DNA of 64,000 nt from Gemmatimonadota bacterium (GTDB lineage: Bacteria > Gemmatimonadota > Gemmatimonadetes > Gemmatimonadales > Gemmatimonadaceae), in NCBI GenBank assembly GCA_014192065.1, contig BJHH01000001.1, positions 434,001 through 498,000 on the forward strand. Direction: 5' to 3'. Of the stretch, positions 1-8,373 are shown piece after piece; within the stretch, counting starts at the first letter, position 1, and the number at the start of each line of letters is the position of its first letter. Below the pieces are notes generated by a model, which had not been told where the DNA came from, made no database searches, and was given only the letters and a program-made list of their open reading frames with translations. The position numbers were made by a program, and so were the translations under genes.

Positions 1-966
1 AGCGACCTCACCGTGCCCGTGGCGGGTGGCCGGGCGGGGCACAGCATCGTGCCGATCGAGCGCGCCGGGTGCTATGCGCCGGCCGGCCGGTTCCCGCTCC
101 CGTCGTCATTGCTGATGACCGCGGTGACGGCGCGCGCCGCCGGCGTGAGCGATGTGGTGGTCGCCACGCCGAGCCCGGGGCCTTTGATGCTGGCGACCGC
201 CGCCATTGCCGACGCCGATCTGCTGTTGGGCATTGGCGGTGCACAGTCGATCGCGGCGTTGGCGTACGGCGTCGGCGTGCCGGCGTGCGATATCGTGGCC
301 GGCCCCGGCAATCGCTGGGTCACGGCCGCAAAGAAGGCCGTCGCCGGCAATGTCGCGATTGACATGATCGCAGGTCCGAGCGAACTGGTCGTGGTCGCGG
401 ATGCGAGCGCACGGGCGGCGACTGTCGCGGCGGACCTTCTGGCGCAGGCAGAGCACGACCCTGATGCCTTCGTGGCGCTGGTGACCACCGAACCGCGATT
501 GGTCGCCGAGGTGGAGCGCGAGCTCGAGCGCCAACTCTCGGCCCTTCCCACCGCCGCGATCGCGCGTGCGGCGCTCGCACACGGATGTGTCGTCGTCTGC
601 CGCGACCTCGACGACGTGGTGACCGTGTGCGACCGGCTTGCCCCGGAACACTTGCAACTGTCGGTGCGGAACCCCGACCTGCTCGCCGCGCGCGTCCGCA
701 ACGCAGGCGCCTGTTTCATCGGTGAGCACTCCGCGGAAGTGTTCGGCGATTATGGAATCGGCGGCAACCACGTTCTGCCGACGGGCCGGCGCGCGCGCTT
801 TAGCGGCGGCCTCTCAGCGCTGACCTTTCTTCGCGTGCGGAGTTGGCTTCGACTCGACGCGGCCGGATCGGTCGTCGCCGATGTCGCCGCGCTTGCACGT
901 ATCGAAGGGCTCGAAGCCCACGCGCGCGCGGCGGAATGTCGACAACGACCGGGCGTTCGGGACTAA
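1..966 (+). CDS. hisD: Histidinol dehydrogenase, 5' truncated by window edge
   Basis: Catalyses the last two oxidations of histidine biosynthesis (L-histidinol to L-histidine, NAD+ dependent) in the cytosol. The open frame enters from base 1, so the N-terminus lies outside the window; 321 residues are visible. Seen: the family signature AGPGNRWVTAAKK at about residues 99-111, the zinc-region stretch AQAEHDPDA, the catalytic Glu-His pair in APEHLQLS, and the late GGNHVLPTG segment with its conserved His. Length and order fit the C-terminal three quarters of the usual protein of about 430 residues. The stop codon overlaps the stop of the convergent barrel gene by a few bases. No other his gene is visible downstream. 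Confidence 0.95.
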   Translation, partial: SDLTVPVAGGRAGHSIVPIERAGCYAPAGRFPLPSSLLMTAVTARAAGVSDVVVATPSPGPLMLATAAIADADLLLGIGGAQSIAALAYGVGVPACDIVAGPGNRWVTAAKKAVAGNVAIDMIAGPSELVVVADASARAATVAADLLAQAEHDPDAFVALVTTEPRLVAEVERELERQLSALPTAAIARAALAHGCVVVCRDLDDVVTVCDRLAPEHLQLSVRNPDLLAARVRNAGACFIGEHSAEVFGDYGIGGNHVLPTGRRARFSGGLSALTFLRVRSWLRLDAAGSVVADVAALARIEGLEAHARAAECRQRPGVRD

Positions 967-1526
967 AACCGCAATCCGAACCGAATCGGGAACCAATTGC
1001 TGTTCTCGGCGCCCGTGAAGAGTGTCGTCGCGGCGAATTCGATGAACGTCCGGGTGCCGCTTTCCGAGCCGAAGTTCACGCCGATGCCGCCGTTGAGGCC
1101 GAAGTTCGATCCGTTCCGGCCGCCGGTGCCGCTGCTCGCGCCGCCCGTGTAGGTGTACGTCGCGCTGCTCAGGATGATGCCGCCGAACTGGTAGAAGCTC
1201 GAGGTGGACCGGTGCAGGAAATCGAAACCGCCGCCGATCAACTGGAGATTGTCGAGTGTGCCCTTACCGGGAAACCGGTCGAACGAGAAGCTGCTGCGCG
1301 GGGCCCACGTGGCCGAGTTAGTGATGCCACCGTTCTGGTAGACGAGCCCCATCCCCATCTTGACCTGGTCGCCAAAGGTTCCGTTGGGCGTGCTGGCGGC
1401 GAGCGCGATACCCATGCCCCGCATCGAGTCACCGCCGCCGAACTGCGCCGACGCAGCGGTTGACGTGGAGGCGACGAGCGCGGCGACGAGTGTGATGACG
1501 ACGGCGATGCGGATGGTGGCCGACAT
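963..1526 (-). CDS. Small predicted outer-membrane beta-barrel protein
   Basis: A 187-residue exported protein not assigned to a named family. It starts with a typical Sec signal peptide (MSATIRIAVVITLVAALVA, then a TAASAQ cleavage region). The rest alternates polar and aromatic residues with many Gly, Ser and Thr, and ends in Phe (IRFGLRF), the usual C-terminal signature of barrels inserted by the BAM machinery. The frame stays open upstream to 1643, but those residues do not look like a leader, so the Met just before the signal peptide is preferred. Convergent with hisD, the stop codons overlapping. Function unknown; a structural or porin-like role is inference. Confidence 0.7.
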   Translation of the reverse strand: MSATIRIAVVITLVAALVASTSTAASAQFGGGDSMRGMGIALAASTPNGTFGDQVKMGMGLVYQNGGITNSATWAPRSSFSFDRFPGKGTLDNLQLIGGGFDFLHRSTSSFYQFGGIILSSATYTYTGGASSGTGGRNGSNFGLNGGIGVNFGSESGTRTFIEFAATTLFTGAENSNWFPIRFGLRF

Positions 1527-1690
1527 GTGTGCGGATCCCGGAGTGGTAGGCGTCACGGACTGGCAGCTGCTGCCCAGTAGACACCAGTCCGGCGACGAGG
1601 TTCCGCGAATGTTACGGGAATCTCTGTTGGCGCGGAACGGCATGCGAAGCGACGATCACGCGTGCGCGGCGACGTTGTAACTCGTGGTGT

Positions 1691-1714
1691 GGAACCGCGG
1701 AGATTCGCGGTTCC
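1691..1714. other. Strong inverted repeat downstream of the gamma-glutamyltransferase gene
   Basis: A perfect 9-bp stem (GGAACCGCG / CGCGGTTCC) with a 6-nt loop, 22 bases beyond the stop of the minus-strand ggt gene. A partial copy of the right arm follows immediately. There is no clear T-run on either strand, so this may be a Rho-assisted or intrinsic-like terminator, or an RNA-stabilising hairpin, for ggt. Confidence 0.45.
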
Positions 1715-1735
1715 TCGCGGTTCCTCGCCTCTGCA

Positions 1736-3559
1736 CTAGTACCCGACAGCCGTCGTCCCGGTCGACCGTGGTTCGCCGACTCCATGCCATCCACCGCGGA
1801 CACGCAGAATTGAGTTCGCCGTCGCGAGGCTGGTCCGTGTGCCGACCGTGTGACCCATGGCCTTGAGCGAATCCACGACGGCGGCTGAGAGTCCCCGCTG
1901 CTCATAGTCCAGCTGGTCGGGCAGCGCCTGATGGTGGATGCGCGGCGCCTTCATGGCATCGGCAAGCGTCATCCCATGTTCCACCACGTTGAGGATGATC
2001 TCCATTGTCGCTGTGATGATCGTCGGGCCGCCTGCGGCGCCCGTCACCATCATCAGGTTGCCGTTCGGGTCGAGCACGATCGTCGGCGACATCGCCGACA
2101 GCATCCGCTTGCCCGGCTGGATCGCGTTCACTTCGCCCTGTACGAGGCCGAACATGTTGGGTTGCCCCGGCGCCGCAGCGAAGTCGTCCATCTCGTTGTT
2201 CATGAAGAAGCCGCCGCCGCGCACCCAGACGCCGGATCCGTACCCACCGTTCAGTGTCGTCGTTGTGGCGACGGCGTTACCGGTCGCATCCACCACGGAA
2301 TAGTGCGTCGTGTGCTCCGGCTCTGTGCCCGCCTTGAACGCGGGCGTTTTCGACGCCTTCGACTTGTCGATCTGTGCGGCCAGCGTCGTGGCGTATGCCT
2401 TGCTCGTGAGTTGCTCCACCGGAACTTTCACGAACGCTGGGTCGCCGAGTTTCGCATTGCGGTCCGTGAACGAACGGCGCAGCGCCTCACCGACCAGATG
2501 CGCGTAGCCCGCGCTTCCGGCCGGCGGCAGCGGCGCAAAGGTCTCGAGGATGTTCAGCGTTTCGAGCATCGTGATGCCGCCCGACGAAGCTGGCGGCATC
2601 GTGATGAGCGTGTGCCCGCGGTACGATCCGGTGATCGGCGTGCGCCAGATGGGCTTGTAGGCCTTGAGATCCGCCTTGGTGATGATGCCGCCACCACGCT
2701 GCATTTCGGCCACGAGCGAATCGGCGATGCTCCCTTCGTAGAACGCCTTCGGCCCCTGCGCTGCGATCAGCGAGAGCGTGCGTGCGAGGTCGGGCTGCTT
2801 GAACACGGTGCCGCCCTTGAGTGATTCGCCGCCGGGGCAGAAGAGGTCCTTGCCGCCGAACTGCGCGATGAGGCGACTGCACGGCGCCGCGGCGCGGGCG
2901 GTGTCGCGGTCGATCAGGTAGCCCTCGCTTGCGAGCCGAATCGCCGGCGCCATCACCTTGGCCAGCGGCATCGTGCCGTACTTGGCGAGCGCTTCGGCCA
3001 TGCCGGCCACCGAGCCCGGCACGCCCGACGCGAGATACCCCACCGTGCTCTTGTTCGTAAGCTTGCCGTCGGCGTCGAGGTACATGTTGCGCGTCGCAGC
3101 GGCCGGCGCGGTTTCGCGGTAATCGAGCGTCGCGATGCGGCCGTCCGCCATCCGGATCGTCATGAACCCGCCGCCGCCGATGTTGCCGTTGCTCGACGAC
3201 GTCACGGCGAGCGCGAAGCCGGTCGCGACGGCGGCGTCCACGGCATTGCCGCCGGCCTTCATGATTTCGACTCCCGCCTCGCTCGCATGTTTTTGCACGC
3301 TCACCACCATCGCGTGCTCGGCGAATGTGGCCTCCGTACCAGCCTCAAAGCGCCAGCCAGCGGGGAATGCCGCCTTGGCAGCGGCAACAGCACGCACGGG
3401 GTCGACCGGGCGCACGGCCGCGGCGTCGGGGCGGATGCCCGGGGCGGCGGCAGGAGCTGGCGCGCCGCCGGGCTGCGGGCCGCGCGAGCAGGCGGCGAAG
3501 AGCGATGCGGTGGCGAGAGCCGACAGGGTGTGGCGCGACATCGAATAGCGGACGGGCAC
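1736..3559 (-). CDS. ggt: Gamma-glutamyltransferase, predicted lipoprotein
   Basis: Hydrolyses or transfers the gamma-glutamyl group of glutathione and related peptides in the periplasm; family precursors self-cleave at a Thr to form the N-terminal nucleophile. Seen: the maturation/nucleophile motif TTHYSVVDATGNAV, followed by GSGVWVRGGGFFMNNEM and GKRMLSAMSPTIV, all diagnostic. The N-terminus carries a lipobox (SLFAAC), suggesting lipid anchoring. The GTG start at 3559 is chosen because a GGAGG ribosome-binding site sits 6 nt upstream; an internal ATG at 3541 is the alternative. The product is about 607 residues, slightly long for the family because of a Pro/Ala linker after the lipobox. Divergent from murQ with 80 bp between. 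Confidence 0.93.
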   Translation of the reverse strand: MPVRYSMSRHTLSALATASLFAACSRGPQPGGAPAPAAAPGIRPDAAAVRPVDPVRAVAAAKAAFPAGWRFEAGTEATFAEHAMVVSVQKHASEAGVEIMKAGGNAVDAAVATGFALAVTSSSNGNIGGGGFMTIRMADGRIATLDYRETAPAAATRNMYLDADGKLTNKSTVGYLASGVPGSVAGMAEALAKYGTMPLAKVMAPAIRLASEGYLIDRDTARAAAPCSRLIAQFGGKDLFCPGGESLKGGTVFKQPDLARTLSLIAAQGPKAFYEGSIADSLVAEMQRGGGIITKADLKAYKPIWRTPITGSYRGHTLITMPPASSGGITMLETLNILETFAPLPPAGSAGYAHLVGEALRRSFTDRNAKLGDPAFVKVPVEQLTSKAYATTLAAQIDKSKASKTPAFKAGTEPEHTTHYSVVDATGNAVATTTTLNGGYGSGVWVRGGGFFMNNEMDDFAAAPGQPNMFGLVQGEVNAIQPGKRMLSAMSPTIVLDPNGNLMMVTGAAGGPTIITATMEIILNVVEHGMTLADAMKAPRIHHQALPDQLDYEQRGLSAAVVDSLKAMGHTVGTRTSLATANSILRVRGGWHGVGEPRSTGTTAVGY

Positions 3560-3639
3560 GTGAATCCTCCCTCGGGGGTGGCACGGGGACGACCGCTCAG
3601 GCGTTGGCCCTCCCACGCACGTTCCATAACTTAGCTGTC

Positions 3640-4548
3640 GTGGACCCACGCGTCACGGAACAGCGGAACCCGCGAACAGCGGAGATCGATCTCGCATCCT
3701 CACTCGAGATCGTGGACCTCATTGGCGCCGAGGATCGTCTGGTCGCCGACGCGGTGGCCACGCAGCGCAAAAAAATCGCGCAGGCCATTGAATGGGCCGA
3801 AGCCACCTTTCGTGCGGGCGGACGCCTTTTCTATGTGGGCGCCGGGACCTCCGGCCGGCTCGGAGTCCTCGACGCCAGCGAGATTCCCCCAACGTTCGGC
3901 GCCGATCCGGCCATGGTGCAGGGCATCATCGCCGGTGGTCACGCCGCACTGACGCGGTCGCAGGAGGGCGCTGAAGACAGGCCAGAAGGCGCCCGCGCCG
4001 ACGTGGACGCGGCCGGCGTAACGCGGGGCGACTTCCTGGTCGGCATCGCCGCGAGCGGCACCACGCCCTATGTGCGCGTCGCGCTCGAGCGGGCGAGAGA
4101 ACTCGGCGCACGCACCGCCATCCTCGCCTGTTCGCCCCCGCCTCGCGAAATGCTCGCCGCGGCCGACCTCGCGATCGTCGTGGTGACTGGCCCTGAAGTG
4201 GTGACCGGCTCCACGCGCATGAAAGCGGGTACCGCCACCAAGCTTGTGCTCAACACGATCACGACGGGCGCGATGATTCGCCTGGGCAAGACCTACGGCA
4301 ATCTGATGGTGGACGTGCAGGCCACGAACGCCAAGCTCAAGGACCGCAGCGAACGCATCGTCGTTGAGGTGTGCGGATGCTCGCGCGAGGATGCCCGCGC
4401 ACAGTTGGCGGGCGCCGACGGATCGGTCAAGCTCGCGATCGTGATGCAGAAACTGGCGATCGACAAGTCCGCTGCTCAGCATCTGCTGGCCAACGCCGCC
4501 GGCCGCATTCGCGACGTCGTGCCCGGCCCGCCGCCGCCGGTGACATGA
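3640..4548 (+). CDS. murQ: N-acetylmuramic acid 6-phosphate etherase
   Basis: Cleaves the lactyl ether of MurNAc-6-phosphate to GlcNAc-6-phosphate and D-lactate during peptidoglycan recycling (cytosol). The 302 residues match the family length. Seen: the SIS-domain sugar-phosphate loop VGAGTSGRLGVLDASE, whose final Glu corresponds to a catalytic acid, the second acidic site EGAED, and GSTRMKAGTATKLVLN. The GTG at 3640 is preferred because it gives the standard length and lies just after the promoter-sized gap to the divergent ggt. The stop overlaps the anmK start as ATGA, indicating translational coupling and a shared pathway. Confidence 0.95.
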   Translation: MDPRVTEQRNPRTAEIDLASSLEIVDLIGAEDRLVADAVATQRKKIAQAIEWAEATFRAGGRLFYVGAGTSGRLGVLDASEIPPTFGADPAMVQGIIAGGHAALTRSQEGAEDRPEGARADVDAAGVTRGDFLVGIAASGTTPYVRVALERARELGARTAILACSPPPREMLAAADLAIVVVTGPEVVTGSTRMKAGTATKLVLNTITTGAMIRLGKTYGNLMVDVQATNAKLKDRSERIVVEVCGCSREDARAQLAGADGSVKLAIVMQKLAIDKSAAQHLLANAAGRIRDVVPGPPPPVT

Positions 4549-5747
4549 CCCGCGACGTCTGGCCCGGCACCGCGCGCCCTGAGTCGGATGTGCTTGTTGG
4601 TCTGATGTCGGGAACTTCGCTCGATGGCATCAGTGCGGCCGTCGTGCGATTTCGCGAAGACGCCCACGGCGCCATCACGCCGGAGTTACTGGCGTTCGTG
4701 CAGCATGCATACGATGCGCCGTTTCGCAGCCGCCTGGCCGCCGCGATGCGCGCCGCGTCGCCAGAGGAATACGCCCGACTCGATTTCGATCTGGGTGCGC
4801 GATTGTCGGACGCCGCCGTGGCCGCGATGGCCGAAGCGGGCGTGGCTCGCTCCGACATCGCGGCTATCGCATCGCACGGCCACACGGTCTGGCACGATCC
4901 GCCGCGCGCCACCTGGCAGTTTGGCCAACCCGCCGTCATTGCCGAGCGTACCGGGTTGCCCGTCGTCGCCGATTTTCGCGTGCGCGATCTGGCCGCCGGC
5001 GGACAGGGCGCGCCACTCGTGCCCATCGCCGACGCGCTCCTGTTTGCTGCGCCAGATCATTGGCGCGCGCTACAGAACCTCGGCGGCATCGGCAATGTCA
5101 CCATCGTGCCGCCAGCGAAACAGGGCGTGGTGCTCAACGCCGTCCACGCGTTTGACACGGGCCCCGGCGTCTGTGTGATCGACGGCGTGACGCGATTGCT
5201 CAGGCCGGAGCTGCTGTTCGATCGCGACGGTCTGCTCGCTCGCTCGGGCGAGGCGATGGGCGAGGTGGTGGATACGCTGCTGACGCACCCCTTCTTCGCG
5301 GACACGCCACCCAAGAGCACGGGGCGCGAGCTGTTCACCACGGAATACATCGCAGCGTTCGTCACCACCTGTCGCGCCGCGCGGAACGGGTGCAGCGACG
5401 CCGACATCATCGCGACCGCGGTCCTGCTCACGGCGCGTAGCATCGCGTTGGCCTTCGAGCGATTTGTCGCCGAGCCCGTGACCGAACTTTTGGTCTCGGG
5501 TGGCGGTGCGCGGAATCACGCGCTCTTCGACGCAATCGCGCGCGAGCTCGGCGTCGCGCGCGCGCGGGGCGGCTACAGCAGAATGATGATTCGCCGCTTC
5601 GACGACGTCTGCTTCAACGGCGACGCCAAGGAAGCGGTCGCGTTCGCCTTCCTCGGCTGGCTGCACCTCAAGGGGCGTCCCGGCAACGTTCGCTCGGCGA
5701 CCGGCGCGCGCGGCCCGCGCGTGCTCGGTAGCTACACGCCGGCGTGA
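4545..5747 (+). CDS. anmK: Anhydro-N-acetylmuramic acid kinase
   Basis: Opens and phosphorylates 1,6-anhydro-MurNAc, released from cell-wall turnover, to MurNAc-6-phosphate, the substrate of MurQ encoded just upstream. Seen: the N-terminal ATP-binding loop VGLMSGTSLDGIS, the SHGHTVWHDPP substrate-region motif, FDTGPGVCVIDG and the late LLVSGGGARNHALFD block. The length is 400 residues, slightly above the usual 370 or so. Its ATG overlaps the murQ stop by 4 nt. The last codons lie in a short tandem-repeat array that runs on to the next start. Confidence 0.95.
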   Translation: MTRDVWPGTARPESDVLVGLMSGTSLDGISAAVVRFREDAHGAITPELLAFVQHAYDAPFRSRLAAAMRAASPEEYARLDFDLGARLSDAAVAAMAEAGVARSDIAAIASHGHTVWHDPPRATWQFGQPAVIAERTGLPVVADFRVRDLAAGGQGAPLVPIADALLFAAPDHWRALQNLGGIGNVTIVPPAKQGVVLNAVHAFDTGPGVCVIDGVTRLLRPELLFDRDGLLARSGEAMGEVVDTLLTHPFFADTPPKSTGRELFTTEYIAAFVTTCRAARNGCSDADIIATAVLLTARSIALAFERFVAEPVTELLVSGGGARNHALFDAIARELGVARARGGYSRMMIRRFDDVCFNGDAKEAVAFAFLGWLHLKGRPGNVRSATGARGPRVLGSYTPA

Positions 5748-5781
5748 GCGCCGGCGTGAGCGTCGCGTGAGCGTCGCGTGA
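5736..5781. repeat. Tandem 12/11-bp duplication across the anmK-GH3 junction
   Basis: Four head-to-tail units: ACGCCGGCGTGA, GCGCCGGCGTGA, then GCGTCGCGTGA twice. All end in GCGTGA. The first unit contains the anmK stop codon, and the last contains the GTG proposed as start of the next gene. The array looks like recent slippage duplication that set the spacing between the two coding regions. Confidence 0.75.
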
Positions 5782-7244
5782 AGGAGATTGCCAGGCTCGT
5801 CGTTCCGGCGCTGCGATGGGACGACGCGCACGGGTTTCGCTACATCGAGGGACGCATCGACGACGCGCTCGAACTTGGCGTTGGCGGGTTTCTCGTGCAG
5901 GGAGGCCCGCGCGATGAAGTCGCCGCACTCATCGCGCGACTGCATGCGGAGTCGCGCGCACCGATTCTCGTGGCGGCGCACGCCGAGCGAGGGGCGGGGC
6001 AGGCCGTCGTCGGTCTCACCGAGTTGCCCTGCTTTGGCGCCCTAGGGTCGGTGGCGATGGTCGAGGGCGACGACGCGCTTCCGTCGCTCGATGTGGAGGT
6101 CGTCCGACGGGCGGCGCGGCTGACGGCACGCGAACTGCGCAGTGTGGGGATGAACTGGGCACTCGCGCCGGTCTGCGACCTCGATCTGGCGCGCGGGTCG
6201 GCGCGTGTCGGGATTCGCGGCGGCGGCAGCGACCCGGCCGTGGTGTCGGCCATCGTCGCCGAGTGGGTAGACGCCTGCCAGTCGGAGTCGGTGGTGGCGT
6301 GCGCGATGCACTTCCCGGGGATCGGGCGGATGCTGGAGGCCGGCGCGGTGAGGGATTCCGCGTCGATCCTTCGTCTTGCCGATCTCGCGCCATTCGTCGC
6401 GGCGATTGACGGTGGCGCGGCCTGTGTGATGGTCTCGCCAGCGAGCGTGCCCGCGCTCGGCGCGCCTGAGGGCGCCATGCGGTCGGCCGCGCTGGTCGAG
6501 AACCTGCTCCGCAACGAACTGCACTTCGATGGCATCGTGGTGACGGTGCCATTCGACCGCGAGCCCGGGTTCGACGCGGCGCACGAGCCCGCGCATGCGA
6601 TCGCCGCGGTGGCGGCGGGGTGCGACCTGATTCTGGCTCCTTCCGATCTCGCGGGCGTCGTCGACGCGCTGACGAAGGCTGCCATGAGCGGCGAGCTCGT
6701 GATCAGCCGCGTACGCGAGGCCATCGGTCGTGTGGATCGGTGGGCCGGGTGGGGACGGCCGAACGCCGACGCGCCTGCGCGCGAGGCCTCGCTCGACGAC
6801 CTGATGTGGAGCCGTCAGCTCGCCGACCAGTGTGTCCGGTTCGTGAGCGGTCAGCGTCCCAGAGTGGGTGCGACGATCGAAGTGGTAAACGTGATCCATG
6901 CCGGATCGCGGGCGCGCGTCACGGCCTTCGGTGACACGCTGCGCTCGCTGCATATCGAAGTCGCCGAGTCCGCGGCACCGGCCGCAGCGGAACGCGCACC
7001 GCTCGCGGTGCAGTTTGTGCCCGACGACACCGTCGGAGAGGCGGTCACACGGGACGAACTCGATCGTGCGCGCGCTGTGATTGCACCGGCAACGAAGGCC
7101 GGTCGTGACACCGTGATTATTGCGTACTGTCACCCGCGCGCGGCGGCAGCGCTGGGGCGTGACCTCTCGATTGTCTGTGCGTGGGAGCCGACGCGGACGA
7201 TGCAGCAGGCCGCGGCGCGGGCGCTGTTCACGGCTTCGCGATAG
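5778..7244 (+). CDS. GH3 (NagZ-like) protein with degenerate active-site motifs
   Basis: Glycoside hydrolase family 3 architecture: a TIM-barrel resembling beta-N-acetylhexosaminidase NagZ, about residues 1-340, plus a roughly 150-residue C-terminal domain that NagZ lacks. Seen: the conserved NWALAPVCDLDLARG segment (126-140). The family loop normally read as KHFPGHG...DSH appears as MHFPGIG (177-183) with RDSA (192-195). The strand that normally carries the Asp nucleophile (S/T-D-D-L) reads VVTVPFD (254-260). So the acid/base His and the nucleophile are probably absent. Position directly after murQ-anmK predicts a role with anhydromuropeptides, either as a divergent enzyme or a sugar-binding pseudoenzyme. 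The GTG start is inferred. The 3' end overlaps the convergent phosphatase gene by 17 bp. Confidence 0.75.
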   Translation: MKEIARLVVPALRWDDAHGFRYIEGRIDDALELGVGGFLVQGGPRDEVAALIARLHAESRAPILVAAHAERGAGQAVVGLTELPCFGALGSVAMVEGDDALPSLDVEVVRRAARLTARELRSVGMNWALAPVCDLDLARGSARVGIRGGGSDPAVVSAIVAEWVDACQSESVVACAMHFPGIGRMLEAGAVRDSASILRLADLAPFVAAIDGGAACVMVSPASVPALGAPEGAMRSAALVENLLRNELHFDGIVVTVPFDREPGFDAAHEPAHAIAAVAAGCDLILAPSDLAGVVDALTKAAMSGELVISRVREAIGRVDRWAGWGRPNADAPAREASLDDLMWSRQLADQCVRFVSGQRPRVGATIEVVNVIHAGSRARVTAFGDTLRSLHIEVAESAAPAAAERAPLAVQFVPDDTVGEAVTRDELDRARAVIAPATKAGRDTVIIAYCHPRAAAALGRDLSIVCAWEPTRTMQQAAARALFTASR

Positions 7245-8226
7245 CGGCCCACATCAGGTAAAGCGCGAGCAGCGCGGCGAGTGAGCCCAAGATGACGCGC
7301 AGCGCGCCAGTGGGCATTCGGCGGTCGGCGGCTGAACCGGGCTGGGCCATCGGCCTGGCGGGTTCCGGGGCCTCGGCGGCTTCCGGCGCCACGAGCCCGC
7401 TGCCTTCAAATCGCGCGGCGATCACCGTGATGTTGTCCGGGCCGCCATTCTCGTTGGCCAGCGCGATCAGATTGCGGCAGGTGGCGGCGAGGTCGGGGTT
7501 TTCGTCCACGATGCGCGCGATGTCCGTGGCCCGCATCTGGCCCGACATCCCGTCGCTGCAGAGCACGAGCGTGTCGCCGCGCCGCAGCTGCTGGCTCGTG
7601 CGGTCCACGTGCACCACCGGTTCCGGTCCGAGGGCCTGCAGGATGATGTTGCGGCGCTCGTAGACTTCGGCTTCTTCGGCCGTGAGCTCGCCGGCTTCGA
7701 CGAGCTGCTGGACCAGGGACTGGTCTTTCGTGATCTGGCGGGCCACGCCGCCGCGCACGAGGTAGGCGCGACTGTCACCGATCTGGCAGAGGTAGAGCGT
7801 GTCGCCAAGCAGGCCAGCGATCGTGGCGGTCGTGCCCATGCCACGGTGTTCGCGATGCTCGGTGGCGAATGTGTGAATGCGCGAGTTGGCGGCCTCAGTG
7901 GCCAGGCAGAGCGCACGGGCGAATGTCTCGGGATCGCTCTCCGCCGAGCGGCACCAGCTGCTGTCGAGGTCGGAGAGCACGACCTCGGTGGCCATCGCGC
8001 TGGCGATCTCGCCGGCGGCAGCGCCGCCCATCCCGTCGGCCACCATGAAGAGCGCACCGCGTGTGCCCAGGGCGTGCGAACGCAGGTCGGGCTGCACCGT
8101 AGCGTGCATCGTCGTCAGGTCGGCGACGAGGAATGCATCTTCGTTGTGCTTGCGGCTTCGGCCGATGTCAGTCTGTCCGTAGACGCTGACGATGACCTCG
8201 CGGCTGGGCGGTGGTGTTCCGGTCAC
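7228..8226 (-). CDS. PP2C-family Ser/Thr protein phosphatase with C-terminal membrane anchor
   Basis: Metal-dependent phosphatase of the PrpC/Stp type, removing phosphate from Ser/Thr on kinase targets. Seen: the metal-binding and catalytic motif series TDIGRSRKHNEDAF, VADGMGG, GMGTTATI, IGDSRAYLV, LCSDGMSG and GGPDNITVI in canonical order over about 250 residues. After a Pro/Ala linker comes a single hydrophobic segment (about residues 308-329), so the catalytic domain should face the cytosol while tethered to the inner membrane. No Hanks-type kinase gene is visible nearby, although they are often paired. Convergent with the GH3 gene and divergent from the amidase. Confidence 0.92.
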   Translation of the reverse strand: MTGTPPPSREVIVSVYGQTDIGRSRKHNEDAFLVADLTTMHATVQPDLRSHALGTRGALFMVADGMGGAAAGEIASAMATEVVLSDLDSSWCRSAESDPETFARALCLATEAANSRIHTFATEHREHRGMGTTATIAGLLGDTLYLCQIGDSRAYLVRGGVARQITKDQSLVQQLVEAGELTAEEAEVYERRNIILQALGPEPVVHVDRTSQQLRRGDTLVLCSDGMSGQMRATDIARIVDENPDLAATCRNLIALANENGGPDNITVIAARFEGSGLVAPEAAEAPEPARPMAQPGSAADRRMPTGALRVILGSLAALLALYLMWAAIAKP

Positions 8227-8373
8227 GACGAGGTCAGGAGGGGTCTGGTGCGGGGCAGGAAATGGAGACGATCACAAAATATGAAGGGAAGGCTCGGAGA
8301 CGGCGAGTCGCCGAGTCTAGAGAGGTGGGATCGGGTGGCGATCAGCCGGCCAACTCCCTATCCTTGGCGCACC

